NCBI RefSeq assembly: GCF_964199755.1
Contig: NC_133899.1
Location: forward strand, 248,001 to 312,000
DNA: 64,000 bases
Direction: 5' to 3'
Origin: Larus michahellis
Taxonomy: Eukaryota; Chordata; Aves; Charadriiformes; Laridae
Shown: in pieces, positions 53,576-64,000 of the stretch
How positions within the stretch are numbered: position 1 is the stretch's first letter
How the letters are laid out: every line of letters begins with the position of its first letter
Position numbers and translations under genes: made by a program
The notes under the pieces: generated by a model
What the model saw: the letters and a program-made list of their open reading frames with translations, nothing else
What the model was told of the DNA's origin: nothing
The model's database searches: none

Positions 53576-56500
53576 CTGGAAAACAGAAAGAGCAGAGAGT
53601 CAGAGACTTGGTGCTGACAGAAGAGTCCCCATCTCAGGCTGCCCAAGGGGCTGCAATAAACAGTGCCCCTACTACAGCCCACGACAGAGGCCTCTGCTCA
53701 GCCGCTCCTGCCCACAGACGTGTATGAATACCTAAAATGAAGCAACATCATATCTGGGGGTAGGAAGTGGGTTAGCCCAGAGCAGTATCTGGCTTGGAAG
53801 AGCACAAGAGCAGGAATTAGCCAGCAAGCTGCTCCTCCCCATCATCACTGGATTTCTCCTTTCAGCTCCTTTCTCCTATTCCACTGGTCCGTGGATAATC
53901 TTCCACCAGGCAGGACACAAACAAGGAACATCTTGGTTTCTGCCTGTAGTTCTGCTCTGGAAATGATGAGCCCATCTGGGCAGTACAGACCTACCCTGAT
54001 GGATTGCTGGGCAATAGCCGCAGTTGATTATTTCTCCAGTGACTGCAGACCCCAGTGCTTTCTTTACAGTTCTAGCTCTTCACAGAGCTAAGGAACACTC
54101 TTTTAGCAGCACAGCCCATGGAGGTCTTAGCAGGTGATGCAGAGCTGCGGGCAGGAAGGGACTTAGGGAATCTCACTCACTACTAGGGGTGTTCACAACT
54201 CTCCTACAAGCCTTTGTGGGTCCAGAGCCATGACTCCTGTGTCATTTAAGGCAGCCCACCTAATCTTTAACGTGGGTACCCTAGCCCACTCACCAGCCAG
54301 GGTGACCCTGACCTGTTGAATGTGACGTGGCTGGTGAAGCGTGCTCCACACACTGCACAGTTTGACAGCTGGTCCTCTGAGTGGATCAGGAGATGTCGCC
54401 CAAGTGATCCTGGTGAGCTGAGGGCTCTGCCGCATACCGGACACATGTAGCTCTTGGCACTCACCACAGCTGCAGTGTGCTGCAAAGCGACCACGAGGTT
54501 GTTAATTACAAATTGCCCAGCTCCCTGCCCAGTCTGAGGCATGCTTAACAGACGCAGCAAACCGTTCACTTCAGCCTCATGGAATGGGAACGCTTTACCC
54601 CTAAACCTCTGTCTGACAGCTCCTAAACCAAGCTCAAGGCATTTGGGTTGTCACAGGTCAAACAGCAAGGAGGAAACCTTTGCACAGTTCCACTCCAGTG
54701 CAAGAGAAATAATTAAGGCCAAAACACTTGGATTGTAAGACCTGACCCTTGTTTTCAGAAATGCATCTGAGGAGCTGCTGTTGCTGGACAAAGCATGACT
54801 GGACTAACAGTAGGCAGGATGCTGGTGAGGAAGTGCTTAGATGGAGACAGCTGGTGCAGGTAAGTGGCCAGTTCAGTTCTGCTTCATTCCTTCTTTTACA
54901 GACTTTGATGTGCTGTGAAAAGAGCACCGACAACAAAAAACTGTGAGATTCCAGCACACATTTCCTGCAATACTGGAGTAATTTCAGAGGAAGAACTGTT
55001 TTCATGGGCAGGAACTGTCATAAAGGTACAAAATAAAGAACCGAGTGAGGAGGAAGGTTTCTTATCTCAATGAAGGATGTAAAAATTACTTCCACGTTTA
55101 ATTTGAAGGAACTGCCTCGTCTTAGCCTGAAACTGCTTGCAGAGACTCCCTTGGGGTAGAGTTGTGTTTTCCAGATCTGCAGATCAGCCTTGCTGATTCT
55201 TTCCCTAGGACACCCTCTGGACACAGTTTACTGCTGTAAACTTCAATCACATCCTAGCCAGAAGCTCAGTTCTGTGACTGCAAAGCCCAGAACAAAGCCA
55301 CTCTGTGCTTTGGGTTGTTTCTGGATTGGGGGCCTAAGGCCAGAGATATCCCACGGTTTAGAATCATCCCCTACCTGGTATACGTGAGCAATGAGTTGCT
55401 CTCTGCTTCCACACTCCAGCTGGCAGAGGGGACACTGTGACAGTCCCAGCATAGGGTCAGCATTCAAACTCTCAGGCACCTACAGGGAGGAAAAGCCACT
55501 TTGTGTAAGGCACACAGATGCCCCCACACACAGCCACCCCACCCTCCCTTAGCATCTAGTCAACACTGCAGGCAGGACTTGACCAGATCAAGTGCTTGTG
55601 TGCCCAGTCCTGCTGGGGCCCGTTTGTGTTCTTGCAGTCTGAAACTTCCTTTATGTAGCCTCTGAGCAAAACTCCTGCTGTCTCGGGGAGAACAGGCAGA
55701 AGCCTCATGGCCATTGCTCACACCCAGGCTCTTGCCCGCGCAGTGGCTCTGGTAGGCAAGGCCTGCTCTGCGGCAGAAGGGAAGGGGAAGTCAGTCAGAG
55801 AAAGGCACCAGAACTGAAGGAAGGGGCACACTCTGCACAATCACCTTGGCCAGCCAGGAGAACAGCAGTTTGTGCCTCCTGTCTCCTGTTCTGGCAGCCC
55901 AAGAGCTCTTCATACCCTTTCCTCCTGCCAGGAGACATTGTTTGGAAGAGGTGGGAGGGAGAAAAAGGTAAGAAACCACAATGGGGAGAGAAGGTGTTTA
56001 GACAGAACCCTTCTCTCTCCCTGGGAGGCTAAGGTTAGTGTAGAGCCAGTACACACTTGCCTCATTTTCTCTCACTGGTGGGGTTCCAGCCACAGGTTGT
56101 TCTGCATTCTCTAATTCCTTCTTCACTTTCACCATTGAGCCATCCTCCTCAGATGTATGGGAAGAAGCTTCATCCTGGGTGGTTTCCTCGTCATCACTGC
56201 CACCTAGAACATGCAGAACAGTTATTGCAAATGTCAGGACCCTGAGGGTACTCTTAGGCCTTAATTGTCCTGACCAGCATCACCTGGGCCTCCACCCACC
56301 CCGTCTGACCAGGGGCTCCATTTAAACTGGGGGTACTTCAGTCCCCGAAGTGCTCAGCAGAGTCCCTGGATCTGGCTTGTTACCCTGCTTTGCTTGACCT
56401 GCTGCTGCTACCACCCTGCTCTGGTAAATTGGGACTGCATCCCGGTGGTGAGGTCACTGCCGAATCTGTGTTATGGTGGTCCCTGGCTCTGGGCTTGCCT

Positions 56501-59500
56501 TCCCTTAGGGAGCAGCCCTGCTCTTGCTGTTTGCTGACACTAAGTCCTGCATAGGAGCCACGAGCTAACCCAGAGGAGGGGATGGGTAAGATGGTCCTCA
56601 GAGGACCCCCATAAGCTGTGCAGCATCTAGCCTTGCCCTTTGTCAGAGTCTCCCCAGTTCCACTACCTTGCCATTATTGGTAGGGGCAGAACTCACTGCT
56701 GCTGGAGTCGGGGTCTTGCAGCGGATGAATGGCTGGCCTTTGGTCCCCGAGAGCTCCAGGAAAGTTGTTTTTCATCATGGCTTGGCGGGCTTGCTCCTCC
56801 AGCCCTGCAAAGACTTGCTCCCCTGGCAGCCACAAGGACAAAGAGTCAGACTGGTGCCGTTCCATTGCTTTCACCACCAAGGCTTGCCAAAAACACAATG
56901 GGTGTGGGGCTGCTCACCTGCACTGTGCAGAACCTCTGAAGTCACCTCTCAGAAAGCATTTAAGTAATCTCTCTGCTTGTCTACCCTGCAACACCAGCCT
57001 CTTGTACCTGCTGATGTGCGTCCAGTCTCTTTGTCTAGAACAGTCTTGCTAGTGGAAATGTTCAGCATCAGGCTGCTCCCTGCATGCTCTTTATACGCCA
57101 CTCCAGACACACAAAAACCCCTGTAAGATCCCATGTATCTGCCATATGTAGCCAGGTGGCTTTCTCTGCTCCCAAGCTATCTGCCAATAGAGGCGCTAGG
57201 CTGGGGGGAAGCCACTCAGGGATTATGACAGTATCCCAGATCAGGCCCAGTGCTATATGTCTCTTATAAATCATTAAGTCCTATTCCCTGCTACAACAGG
57301 CAACTTGCACAAAAATAGTACCCCCGAGTGCCTGGCATCTCACCTGCTCTCCACAGTGATACTAAAACCAGGGGTTGTCCTTGACATGCTCTGTCACCAC
57401 CTTCTGTCCCAGGAGAACTGAGGACAAGCTGTCCTTCAAGCAGGTGTCTGTGCTTGGAGCTGGTGTTCTCCTGCTCCCATGACGGATAACTTGCTTCACT
57501 ACCTTGCCTTGCTTAGGAGTGGCTCTGGCTAAAGTAAATCTGCGGCACTTCAAAGGCTTTAAACAGAAAACTAAGGGAATGCACCCAGAAAGCTGAGTTG
57601 CTTGTTTAGGATAGCTACAGTCTGTTTTGTTGAAAGACAGTGATCACTAGTACCTCGACTCAATAGGAGATGGCAAATACATTGAAAGAAGGCCAACTAT
57701 TTGTGCTGCTCTGAAAGAAAACTTCTTACAGCAATCCCTGCTAAGGAGAACTCTTGGTTCCCAAGAATAACAATAAAGGCAAGCATTAATTTTTGTATTA
57801 AATCAAACAAATTACTTTGTTCCACGTGTAGTCCTGATTTACCTCTCACAGTGCTGGGAGCGCTTGGGACAAGGTGCTAAAGTTCCCAGCAGGCTAGCCT
57901 TTGGGTTAAATTTATCAACTGGTTTGTAAGTTCTCAAGAACCACTCAAAGCATAAATGCAAAAATGCTAAGGAAGACGCAGAGCATTTTTCACATAAAAC
58001 AAAAGTCAAATTATAGCTTTCAGAAGAAAATTGTACCTTTTAGTATAGGGCCACAACTAGCATCAGTATAACCAGGGAATTGAATTCTTGACCCATTGGG
58101 AGAGCAGCAGTACAGGTGCATTCCAACATGCTAAACTGTTTCAGCCAGCTTTGCCCCATATTCATACTCACACTGCCTTTCTGGTGCTTACCTCGCAACT
58201 TCCAGCAGTGTTTAAAAATGCAGTAATTTATGGAAGATTTCAAACACCTTCAGAAGTTTCACGGAGACTGTGGGAGAAGAGTTTTAGTTCCCAACATCCC
58301 CATGGAGGTTTCCAAAAGCATTTGAAGGCATTTATCACTCTGTTTCAGAAACGTGAGAAAGGTTTCTGTAGAGAAGACTTGAGAACACAATCCATGCGGG
58401 GTGAAGAGAGGTGCTGAGGGGCACCTAAGTCTGTCACTGAAAACAGCAGGTACCATCATGATTGTTGTGACACACGTACCCCCATCAGAAGCCACTTCAG
58501 CACTGAATGGTTTTTATAACCCGGAGTGCTGCTTTTATGTCTGGACCACAACCTCGCACTGGTGGGACTGAGATAGACTGCATGAACAGCAGACACAACA
58601 GAATTACGGTGCTGCTCCAAGAAGCGGATATCCACAAACCACCAGGATAAAAGCCCAGAGACCAAAAAAGCATTGCAAGACAAAGAGAAAGTATGGTGAA
58701 ATGAGGAAACCTGCAGAACACAGGACAGATGTAAAACTATGGTGGGAGACGTGCTACCTGTGACAGAGTTACAAAGCAGGGTTCCCAAGCACCACCGCAA
58801 CTGCTAGTAGAAGCAGTTACATGTTTGTTTTCTTCTCCTTTCCCCTTCCAGATAGCTTACATTTCCACTGAGCAGCAGCCTGGAGTCTAGTGGCAGGTAG
58901 GTTCCTGCTCAGATATACAGACAGTCTGCAGGACTTCAGAAGCTGTGATCTTTATATGAAGTGACAGAGGAAGGAACTCCTATCTGTAACACTAGCATCA
59001 ATCACAACAACTAGGAAAGCGATCGTGTCTGCCGGTGGCCTTTCTGTACAACGTAGCCAGAACCAAGTTAGCATTGATTCAGTGCAGTGCAGAGAACTAT
59101 CAGCTTACAGCCAGAAACGCAAACTGTTAACCAAACCAGTGCTGTTAGCAGATGACATCTTACGCATTCTCAACTAGCCTGTATCTAAAAGGGCATCACA
59201 GGATTGGGAAAGACAAACTTTTAAAAGTGCTATATTTAGCTTATACAGAATTTCTTATGTATTAAGCTAAAATTGCCTCCAAAAGAACTTAGGGAAGAGT
59301 GTTCTGTTTGTCTACTGATGGACTAAGTCCTACTTTGATGAAGCTTTAGTGTTTGATAGGTACAGAGTTATACGTCTATTGTTTCTGCACACACATGCTC
59401 ACATACAGAGACACCCCCAACCCACTTTGAATACACTTCCATTCATTTGGAAAGGGAGTAAGACAGGCAACAGCTTTAGGATTACTGCTATCAGCAAAGG

Positions 59501-62500
59501 ATGTTATGCTCGATAGTGAATTCACAGACTCTTCTCCAGATGTTTCTTTATTAAACACAAAAAGGGCTGCAGGCTGACCACAACAACAGAACAAGTCACT
59601 GTATTTGTTTTACAAACAGCTAGAGATGTAGGACAGTGAAAGATCATACAAATGCCTCTGCTTTGCATTCCAGTTCTCCTCTCCATAATCTTGTAAATGA
59701 GTGGGATGCCAGGTGAGCAGCTGTGGAGGTAGGGGGCAGCCCTGTGGTACTGTGCAACAGGGCCAGCTATGACTGCTAGGATCTGGTCGTATATCAACTT
59801 GGTAGCCAGAAATTATTTTTTTTCCTGAGCCCTTCCCTTCTTGAACTGTATGAATGCAGGACAATGCTCAGGTGTTCTGGAAAATAAACACACAAACAAA
59901 CAACCCCCATCCCAAAATCCACAAAAAAAATTAAAAAATAATAAACCGAAACTGCATCATTCCCCTGTCTTCCTTCCTAAACAGAAAGGTCTCCCAGAGA
60001 TGAGCCACTTTATTCCCTCCTTGTACATCAATTTAAAGTCCCTGTTCATGTAGGTCTTCTCTGTGTTCCTTTCCTGGACCTGAAATTTGCAAGTGTTTCC
60101 ACCACTGTGGATCTAGTCCACCTGCCCCATGGCTATTCTGGGTTGTCCACACTGCTGTAGTGGTTACTGAAATGAAAAACAACACAATTGAAAGAGTTAA
60201 CAATGTCAGCCCACAGAGCCCTTTAAGAACCAAGGATTTTGATGCAAGTAACATTTCTGCTCGTTTTTGAATGCTAGGTGCTATTTCTTGCAAGACACTT
60301 TCTCTTCAAACTGGGAATATTATAGACAGAAGAACTGAAGGAACACTGAAGAGCAGAGAATATGTGTGTGTCAGAGGGAGAGGGAAGGAAATAGGGGATT
60401 AATGGGATATTGGGACCATGATAAATATAGCTAAGAAGTGGGAATTAATTTGACTAACAAAAACTGTTCTCAAGAGTTCTAAAATAAGCATCACTTGCAA
60501 AGGGTACAAGGAATAGAAAGAAAAGCAGCTCATGGGACAGCAGGGAGAGAAAATAAAAGTACACAGTAACACCTGCAGCAAATTTTTGGCAAGCACAAGA
60601 ACAGTGAGTAGCCCATAACTGATGGGGTGACAGTGCAGCAATGGATGGGCTTGAATGCAAGTCAGGTGAATTGCTTAGAGAGATTTTATACTTTAGACTC
60701 AGGGAGAAAATAAAGACCAAATGGAACCAATTAAGATACCTCCAAAGGAAAAGCGTAACTACATTGCATTTTTCAATTCAATGTGGATTGGGGGATGCAA
60801 TAAGTATATTCCAGTATTACAGTTTTATTTGTTACCACTTTGTGCGGTACACCACTTTTGTCAGGTATATTTTTCATGCACCATGTGGCAAAACAAAATT
60901 AAATTATTAAGAGCCAGTTATGTGCTGCAGCCCTGCCAAAGGGGAAATGACTACAATTAAAACTGTAGGAGGACTGGCCATCATGCAAAATGAGACTTTT
61001 GTGATAATAGTAATTTTTTATCATTGTTTCTGCATCATTTTGAATTTCCTTACACATCAACTTCCATTTAAAACTGTTTAGACTTGTAACCACACAACTT
61101 CCCAGCCAGTCGTTCTGCATGCCAAACAAAGTGATTCTGTGCTAAGTGAGGACAGCAAACCATGTTGTGAGAGAAAGGTTAAATGAGGGCCATGCCAAGC
61201 CTGGAAAGTGACCCTGGAAAAAGGTGGCACCAAGCAAGCCAGGGAGAGGAGATCTGCAGCTGTTGCTTGCCCTAGTGAATCCAAGAAAGAAGATAATGTG
61301 GAGTGGCCATGCAAGGAAGAAGTAGGCACCGTCCTCCCACAAATTTGTCCAGTTACAGTCACAGTGGTATTTATGCAAATCCAAAAAGCACTTCCCCAGC
61401 CCCATAGCCTGCCAAATCAGACCCCAGCTGCAGACAACTGCGTAAAAAGCTGCATACCTGCTGTCCCTTTTTTTCCTCTCCTCCCAACCACTTCAGTCCC
61501 TGTGAAGAATTCTCAGTAACGTGTCTGCTATGTCTCAGCCTGACTCCTCATTCTGCTGGCTCACCCAGTTCTTGGAGCTGATGCTCTGTCCGATTATCCT
61601 CGTCAGTGCACTGCATGGCATTTCTGGGCCCTCCAGATACACAGCAGGCTAGGTAGACAGAGAAGTCCCAACGATTTGGTGGCGTTCATCATAAGACAGA
61701 CAAGATTTTCCATCCCAAGGTGGAGACATCACCATTGACATGTTTCTTGTATCTTTCGGTCCCTTTATTTTCTTGTGGTCCTACTTGCTGCTCCTGATGG
61801 CTCCTGTTGAATAGTTGCTCTGTAGCAATGTACTGCATGTAAAGGAGGTGAACAGGTCCCAGAATTCCTCTCTAGGGCATACCAGATGCCATAACCTCAA
61901 CCTCATGCATGCTGGTAGCATGTTTGTCAAATAGCTTCCCCCGAGACCAAAACTGGAGATACAATCACTTGTATTGCAGATAAAAAAAGCAATGTTCACT
62001 GTGAAAATAGTGCACAACTGAACTCCATAATATGTATAGTTTTGTATATAATAGTACATGCTTCTGAAGAACATAACCCTTACACAGTGGAGTGCAGAAA
62101 ACAGCCCACCTAAATATCATGGAAACTCCACCTGCACCATTAGAGCTGTTGTACCCCTTGGTTTCCATACACAAAAGACCATGACTCCACACCAGGGGAG
62201 ACAGTGTAAGTGCATACCTTATACAAGTCTGATCTAAACGGCAGCAGTAATATCTGGGCACTCACTGAAGCAAAAGTGTATAGACACAAGATGTGTTACT
62301 GGCATCATAGGACAAAACACAGGACATACCAAATTTCTCCGAGGAAGACAATTCCGAAGTCGTTAATGTACTATCAGGCAAATCAAAGCTGTACTCTGCC
62401 CACTGTTGAGCCCAGCACCCAGAAGCAGGAATTGGAGAGCACAAGTCAGTGCAGATGCCAAAAGCCACACCTCAAGACTCTTACACTGGCCACCAAGGAA

Positions 62501-63763
62501 AGCTTTCTCAGCTCTCCCATGCCTAGCTCTAGCAGCTAATGGGGCTTTCAAGTCCCCGACAGAGGTAATTCTCTCCAGCACACTCACTGAGCGTGCAAAG
62601 TGTTAGGCTATATCACAGTGTATTTTCCTCTAGTACAGAGAGCAGCATGCATAGATTCCTGTTGCTGTACCCATACAAAAAGGCAACACAGAGCAACACA
62701 GAGACATGCAAGCCAGCAGCATCAGCAGAGTGAGGCAGTGTTAGGGCTGCAGCATTCAGCTCTCTGTCACATACTCCTGACAGCTACTACAGCTTAGCAA
62801 TACCGAGGGCCCTCTCATCAACCTTGCTTTCAGCTGTCTACAGAAATTTGTTTTCCTCTTTCCAGTCCAAACTCCAAACGTGACTCCAGCCACAAAGCTG
62901 GGTATGAATAAGGTCATAGCTTCAGTCCCCCCAACTTCGCTCTGCTGCAGTCAGTCAACAAAAGCCATATATGTGCAGTTTCCCCTTTGCAGCCAAACAT
63001 CCATACATGTCTCTTAGCTCCACTAACATCTCACTGTAGCCTGCCCACAAGAAGTGCTGATGTACAGCATCTTCAGCCCTTTCACTATGAAACAAATGCC
63101 AGGGTCTTGACAATGCTGGAGACACAAAGATCTGTCCTATCAGTTCAGTCCAAGAAAGATCTGACAGATAGAATTTATCTGTCCAGTAAATTACTTATCC
63201 ACTGCCCGTTCCCTACAAGGAAAGAACAAATGGTTTATTTAAATTATCTGGCAGGAAACTGAGGTACAGTGAGCTTAAGTAACATCTCCAAGGCCAGTCA
63301 GTTGAGTCTGTGATAGGGCCCAGGACTTCCTGGCTTTCACCTACACACTCAAACCATCTTACCTAGAACTTCCTTTGCTACCCAAGATGGGCCAGGGCCC
63401 TGGAGTCATGTTTCTTAGTATACTAACTTGCACTTGTGACAGTGTGAATGCAAAGCACAGCTACAGACCCTGCACATACACACCTACCTTTTACAGCATT
63501 GGTTGTTTGTTCAAGTCTATCCCTGTCCTGCCATGCCAGGACACAGACAGCTCCCCTGATGCACAGAGCTGAGTTTCTCTTCTTACAGTCCCTAAGACGA
63601 AACGTGAATAACGACCATTCCCCCACAAACTGCACCTTTTCATCATTCCCCTCCTCCCCATCTCACTTCACGACAATCCAACTAGGGCAAGGATCCCACA
63701 AAGCTGTGTAACATAATACTCACAGTGAACTTTGTTAGGAGTGGTCTGTTTCCGACGGGACAT
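52921..63763 (-). CDS. ZNF821: Zinc finger protein 821, six coding exons
   Basis: Nuclear protein of poorly known function with C2H2 fingers and an STPR domain. The six exons sum to 1,236 nt, 411 residues (human about 412). They start MSRRKQTTPNKVHW and end with an EEQSNSALH tail. Residues 56-103 are acidic (SDDEETTQDEASSH). Finger 1 has Cys119, Cys122, His135 and His139, with its last His in the next exon. Finger 2 has Cys151, Cys154, His167 and His171. A third Cys pair (179, 182) lacks the full His pair. Residues 263-354 are four consecutive 23-residue STPR repeats, Arg/Glu-rich, probably helical and DNA-binding, as in silkworm FMBP-1. One of the five introns uses a GC donor. It is tail-to-tail with ATXN1L, as in human. 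Confidence 0.97.
53576..54312 (-). other. ZNF821: ZNF821 intron 5
   Basis: A 737-bp GT-AG intron; nothing recognised. Confidence 0.85.
54313..54479 (-). CDS. ZNF821: ZNF821 coding exon 5, residues 139-193
   Basis: Begins HTAAVVSAKSYMCPVCG, carries finger 2 and the incomplete third Cys pair (CAVCGARFTSH), and ends VTFN plus AG. Acceptor tttgcag, donor GTCAGG. Confidence 0.96.
54480..55374 (-). other. ZNF821: ZNF821 intron 4
   Basis: An 895-bp GT-AG intron; nothing recognised. Confidence 0.85.
55375..55479 (-). CDS. ZNF821: ZNF821 coding exon 4, residues 104-138
   Basis: VPESLNADPMLGLSQ followed by finger 1 (CPLCQLECGSREQLIAHVYQ). Acceptor ctgtag, donor GTAGGG, phase 0 at both ends. Confidence 0.96.
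55480..56060 (-). other. ZNF821: ZNF821 intron 3 (GC-AG)
   Basis: A 581-bp intron with donor GAG|GCAAGT and acceptor ctgtag. GCAAGT is the classic strong GC donor. The only nearby GT alternative (four bases on) would break the frame. Confidence 0.85.
56061..56203 (-). CDS. ZNF821: ZNF821 coding exon 3, residues 57-103
   Basis: Acidic segment GSDDEETTQDEASSHTSEED followed by a VKVKKELE motif that resembles a SUMO-acceptor consensus. Ends RENE before the GC donor. Acceptor ttctag; Ser56 split. Confidence 0.94.
56204..56696 (-). other. ZNF821: ZNF821 intron 2
   Basis: A 493-bp GT-AG intron; nothing recognised. Confidence 0.85.
56697..56822 (-). CDS. ZNF821: ZNF821 coding exon 2, residues 15-55
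   Basis: Begins with the split Trp14 then EQVFAGLEEQARQAMMKNNF and ends QDPDSSS. Acceptor ctgccag, donor GTGAGT. Confidence 0.96.
56823..63723 (-). other. ZNF821: ZNF821 intron 1 (between the first two coding exons)
   Basis: A 6.9-kb GT-AG intron. It holds A-rich low-complexity sequence near 59880-59945 and a MIR-type relic at about 63243-63358. No other gene seen on either strand. Confidence 0.85.
63243..63358 (+). mobile_element. MIR-type (CORE-SINE) relic
   Basis: The stretch ggaaactgaggtacagtgag cttaagtaacatctccaagg follows the MIR core closely. The following part (gagtctgtgatagggcccag gacttcctgg) follows the MIR 3' half. It is in plus orientation, antisense to ZNF821, about 365 bp from its first coding exon. 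Confidence 0.85.
63724..63763 (-). CDS. ZNF821: ZNF821 coding exon 1, residues 1-13
   Basis: Reads MSRRKQTTPNKVH plus the first base of Trp14; donor GTGAGT. The homologous start and the exact phase match to the next exon support this tiny coding exon. It has about 50 more bases of 5'UTR (see next entry). Confidence 0.93.
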
Positions 63764-63815
63764 GTTTCCCTGACCTGGGAGCACAGAGTGTTCGTTCCCT
63801 CAGCAGAGGGCTCAC
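63764..63815 (-). other. ZNF821: ZNF821 5'UTR part of the first coding exon
   Basis: Two acceptors are possible on the minus strand: a strong one after tcttctcttctcag (exon start 63815) and a weaker one after tgctcccag (exon start 63774). Either implies a further noncoding exon beyond the right edge. The DNA from 63816 to 64000 shows no other feature. Confidence 0.55.
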
Positions 63816-64000
63816 CTGAGAAGAGAAGAGCCTGTCACGCACACCACTGGAACCTTCTGAGCTTCTGGTCAAACACAGTTTACTGTCTCAGGGTCACTCT
63901 CCACCCTTCTGCCTACAGTGCTCGTTCTGCATCACCACAGCCGTATTCAGTGCCAGCATCCAACACAATCCACAAGCATTTCACAAACCACCGTGTAGCA

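Overview
The window is nuclear DNA of a bird. Two observations point to this: CR1 LINEs of avian type with recognisable 3' ends, and compact spliced vertebrate genes whose proteins are nearly identical to the mammalian ones. It holds three protein genes in the same order and orientation as human 16q22: AP1G1 (minus), ATXN1L (plus) and ZNF821 (minus). I do not name the species.

Layout. Positions 1 to about 42,300 are AP1G1 (gamma-1 adaptin of the AP-1 clathrin adaptor), read right to left. The window starts inside its 3'UTR. All 22 coding exons could be joined (818 aa), and a noncoding first exon lies in a CpG island. AP1G1 intron 1 (about 10 kb) carries a decayed CR1/L3-type LINE. A shorter intron carries a box C/D snoRNA whose guide targets U14 of 5.8S rRNA, as expected for SNORD71. 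Positions about 42,100 to 43,300 are a shared, divergent CpG-island promoter with YY1, CRE, RFX-like and ETS motifs. ATXN1L then runs rightward. It has a short noncoding exon, a 276-bp intron, one exon holding the whole 692-aa CDS with its AXH domain, and a roughly 4.4-kb 3'UTR ending near 49,840. Positions about 49,860 to 52,650 are the tail-to-tail intergenic gap, with a TA microsatellite and a CR1 copy. Positions 52,650 to 63,815 are ZNF821, read right to left, with six coding exons (411 aa). It encodes C2H2 fingers and four exact 23-residue STPR repeats. Its upstream 5'UTR exon is probably beyond the window.

How the genes relate. They share no pathway that the sequence shows. AP1G1 works in trans-Golgi/endosome vesicle traffic; ATXN1L and ZNF821 are nuclear proteins. 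AP1G1 and ATXN1L may share promoter control because they fire divergently from one CpG island; ATXN1L and ZNF821 converge.

I found no wholly new system. The points most worth a second look are the intronic snoRNA, a linked series of upstream ORFs in the ATXN1L 5'UTR, a long out-of-frame ORF overlapping the ATXN1L start, one GC-AG intron in ZNF821, and two MIR-type SINE relics in a bird.
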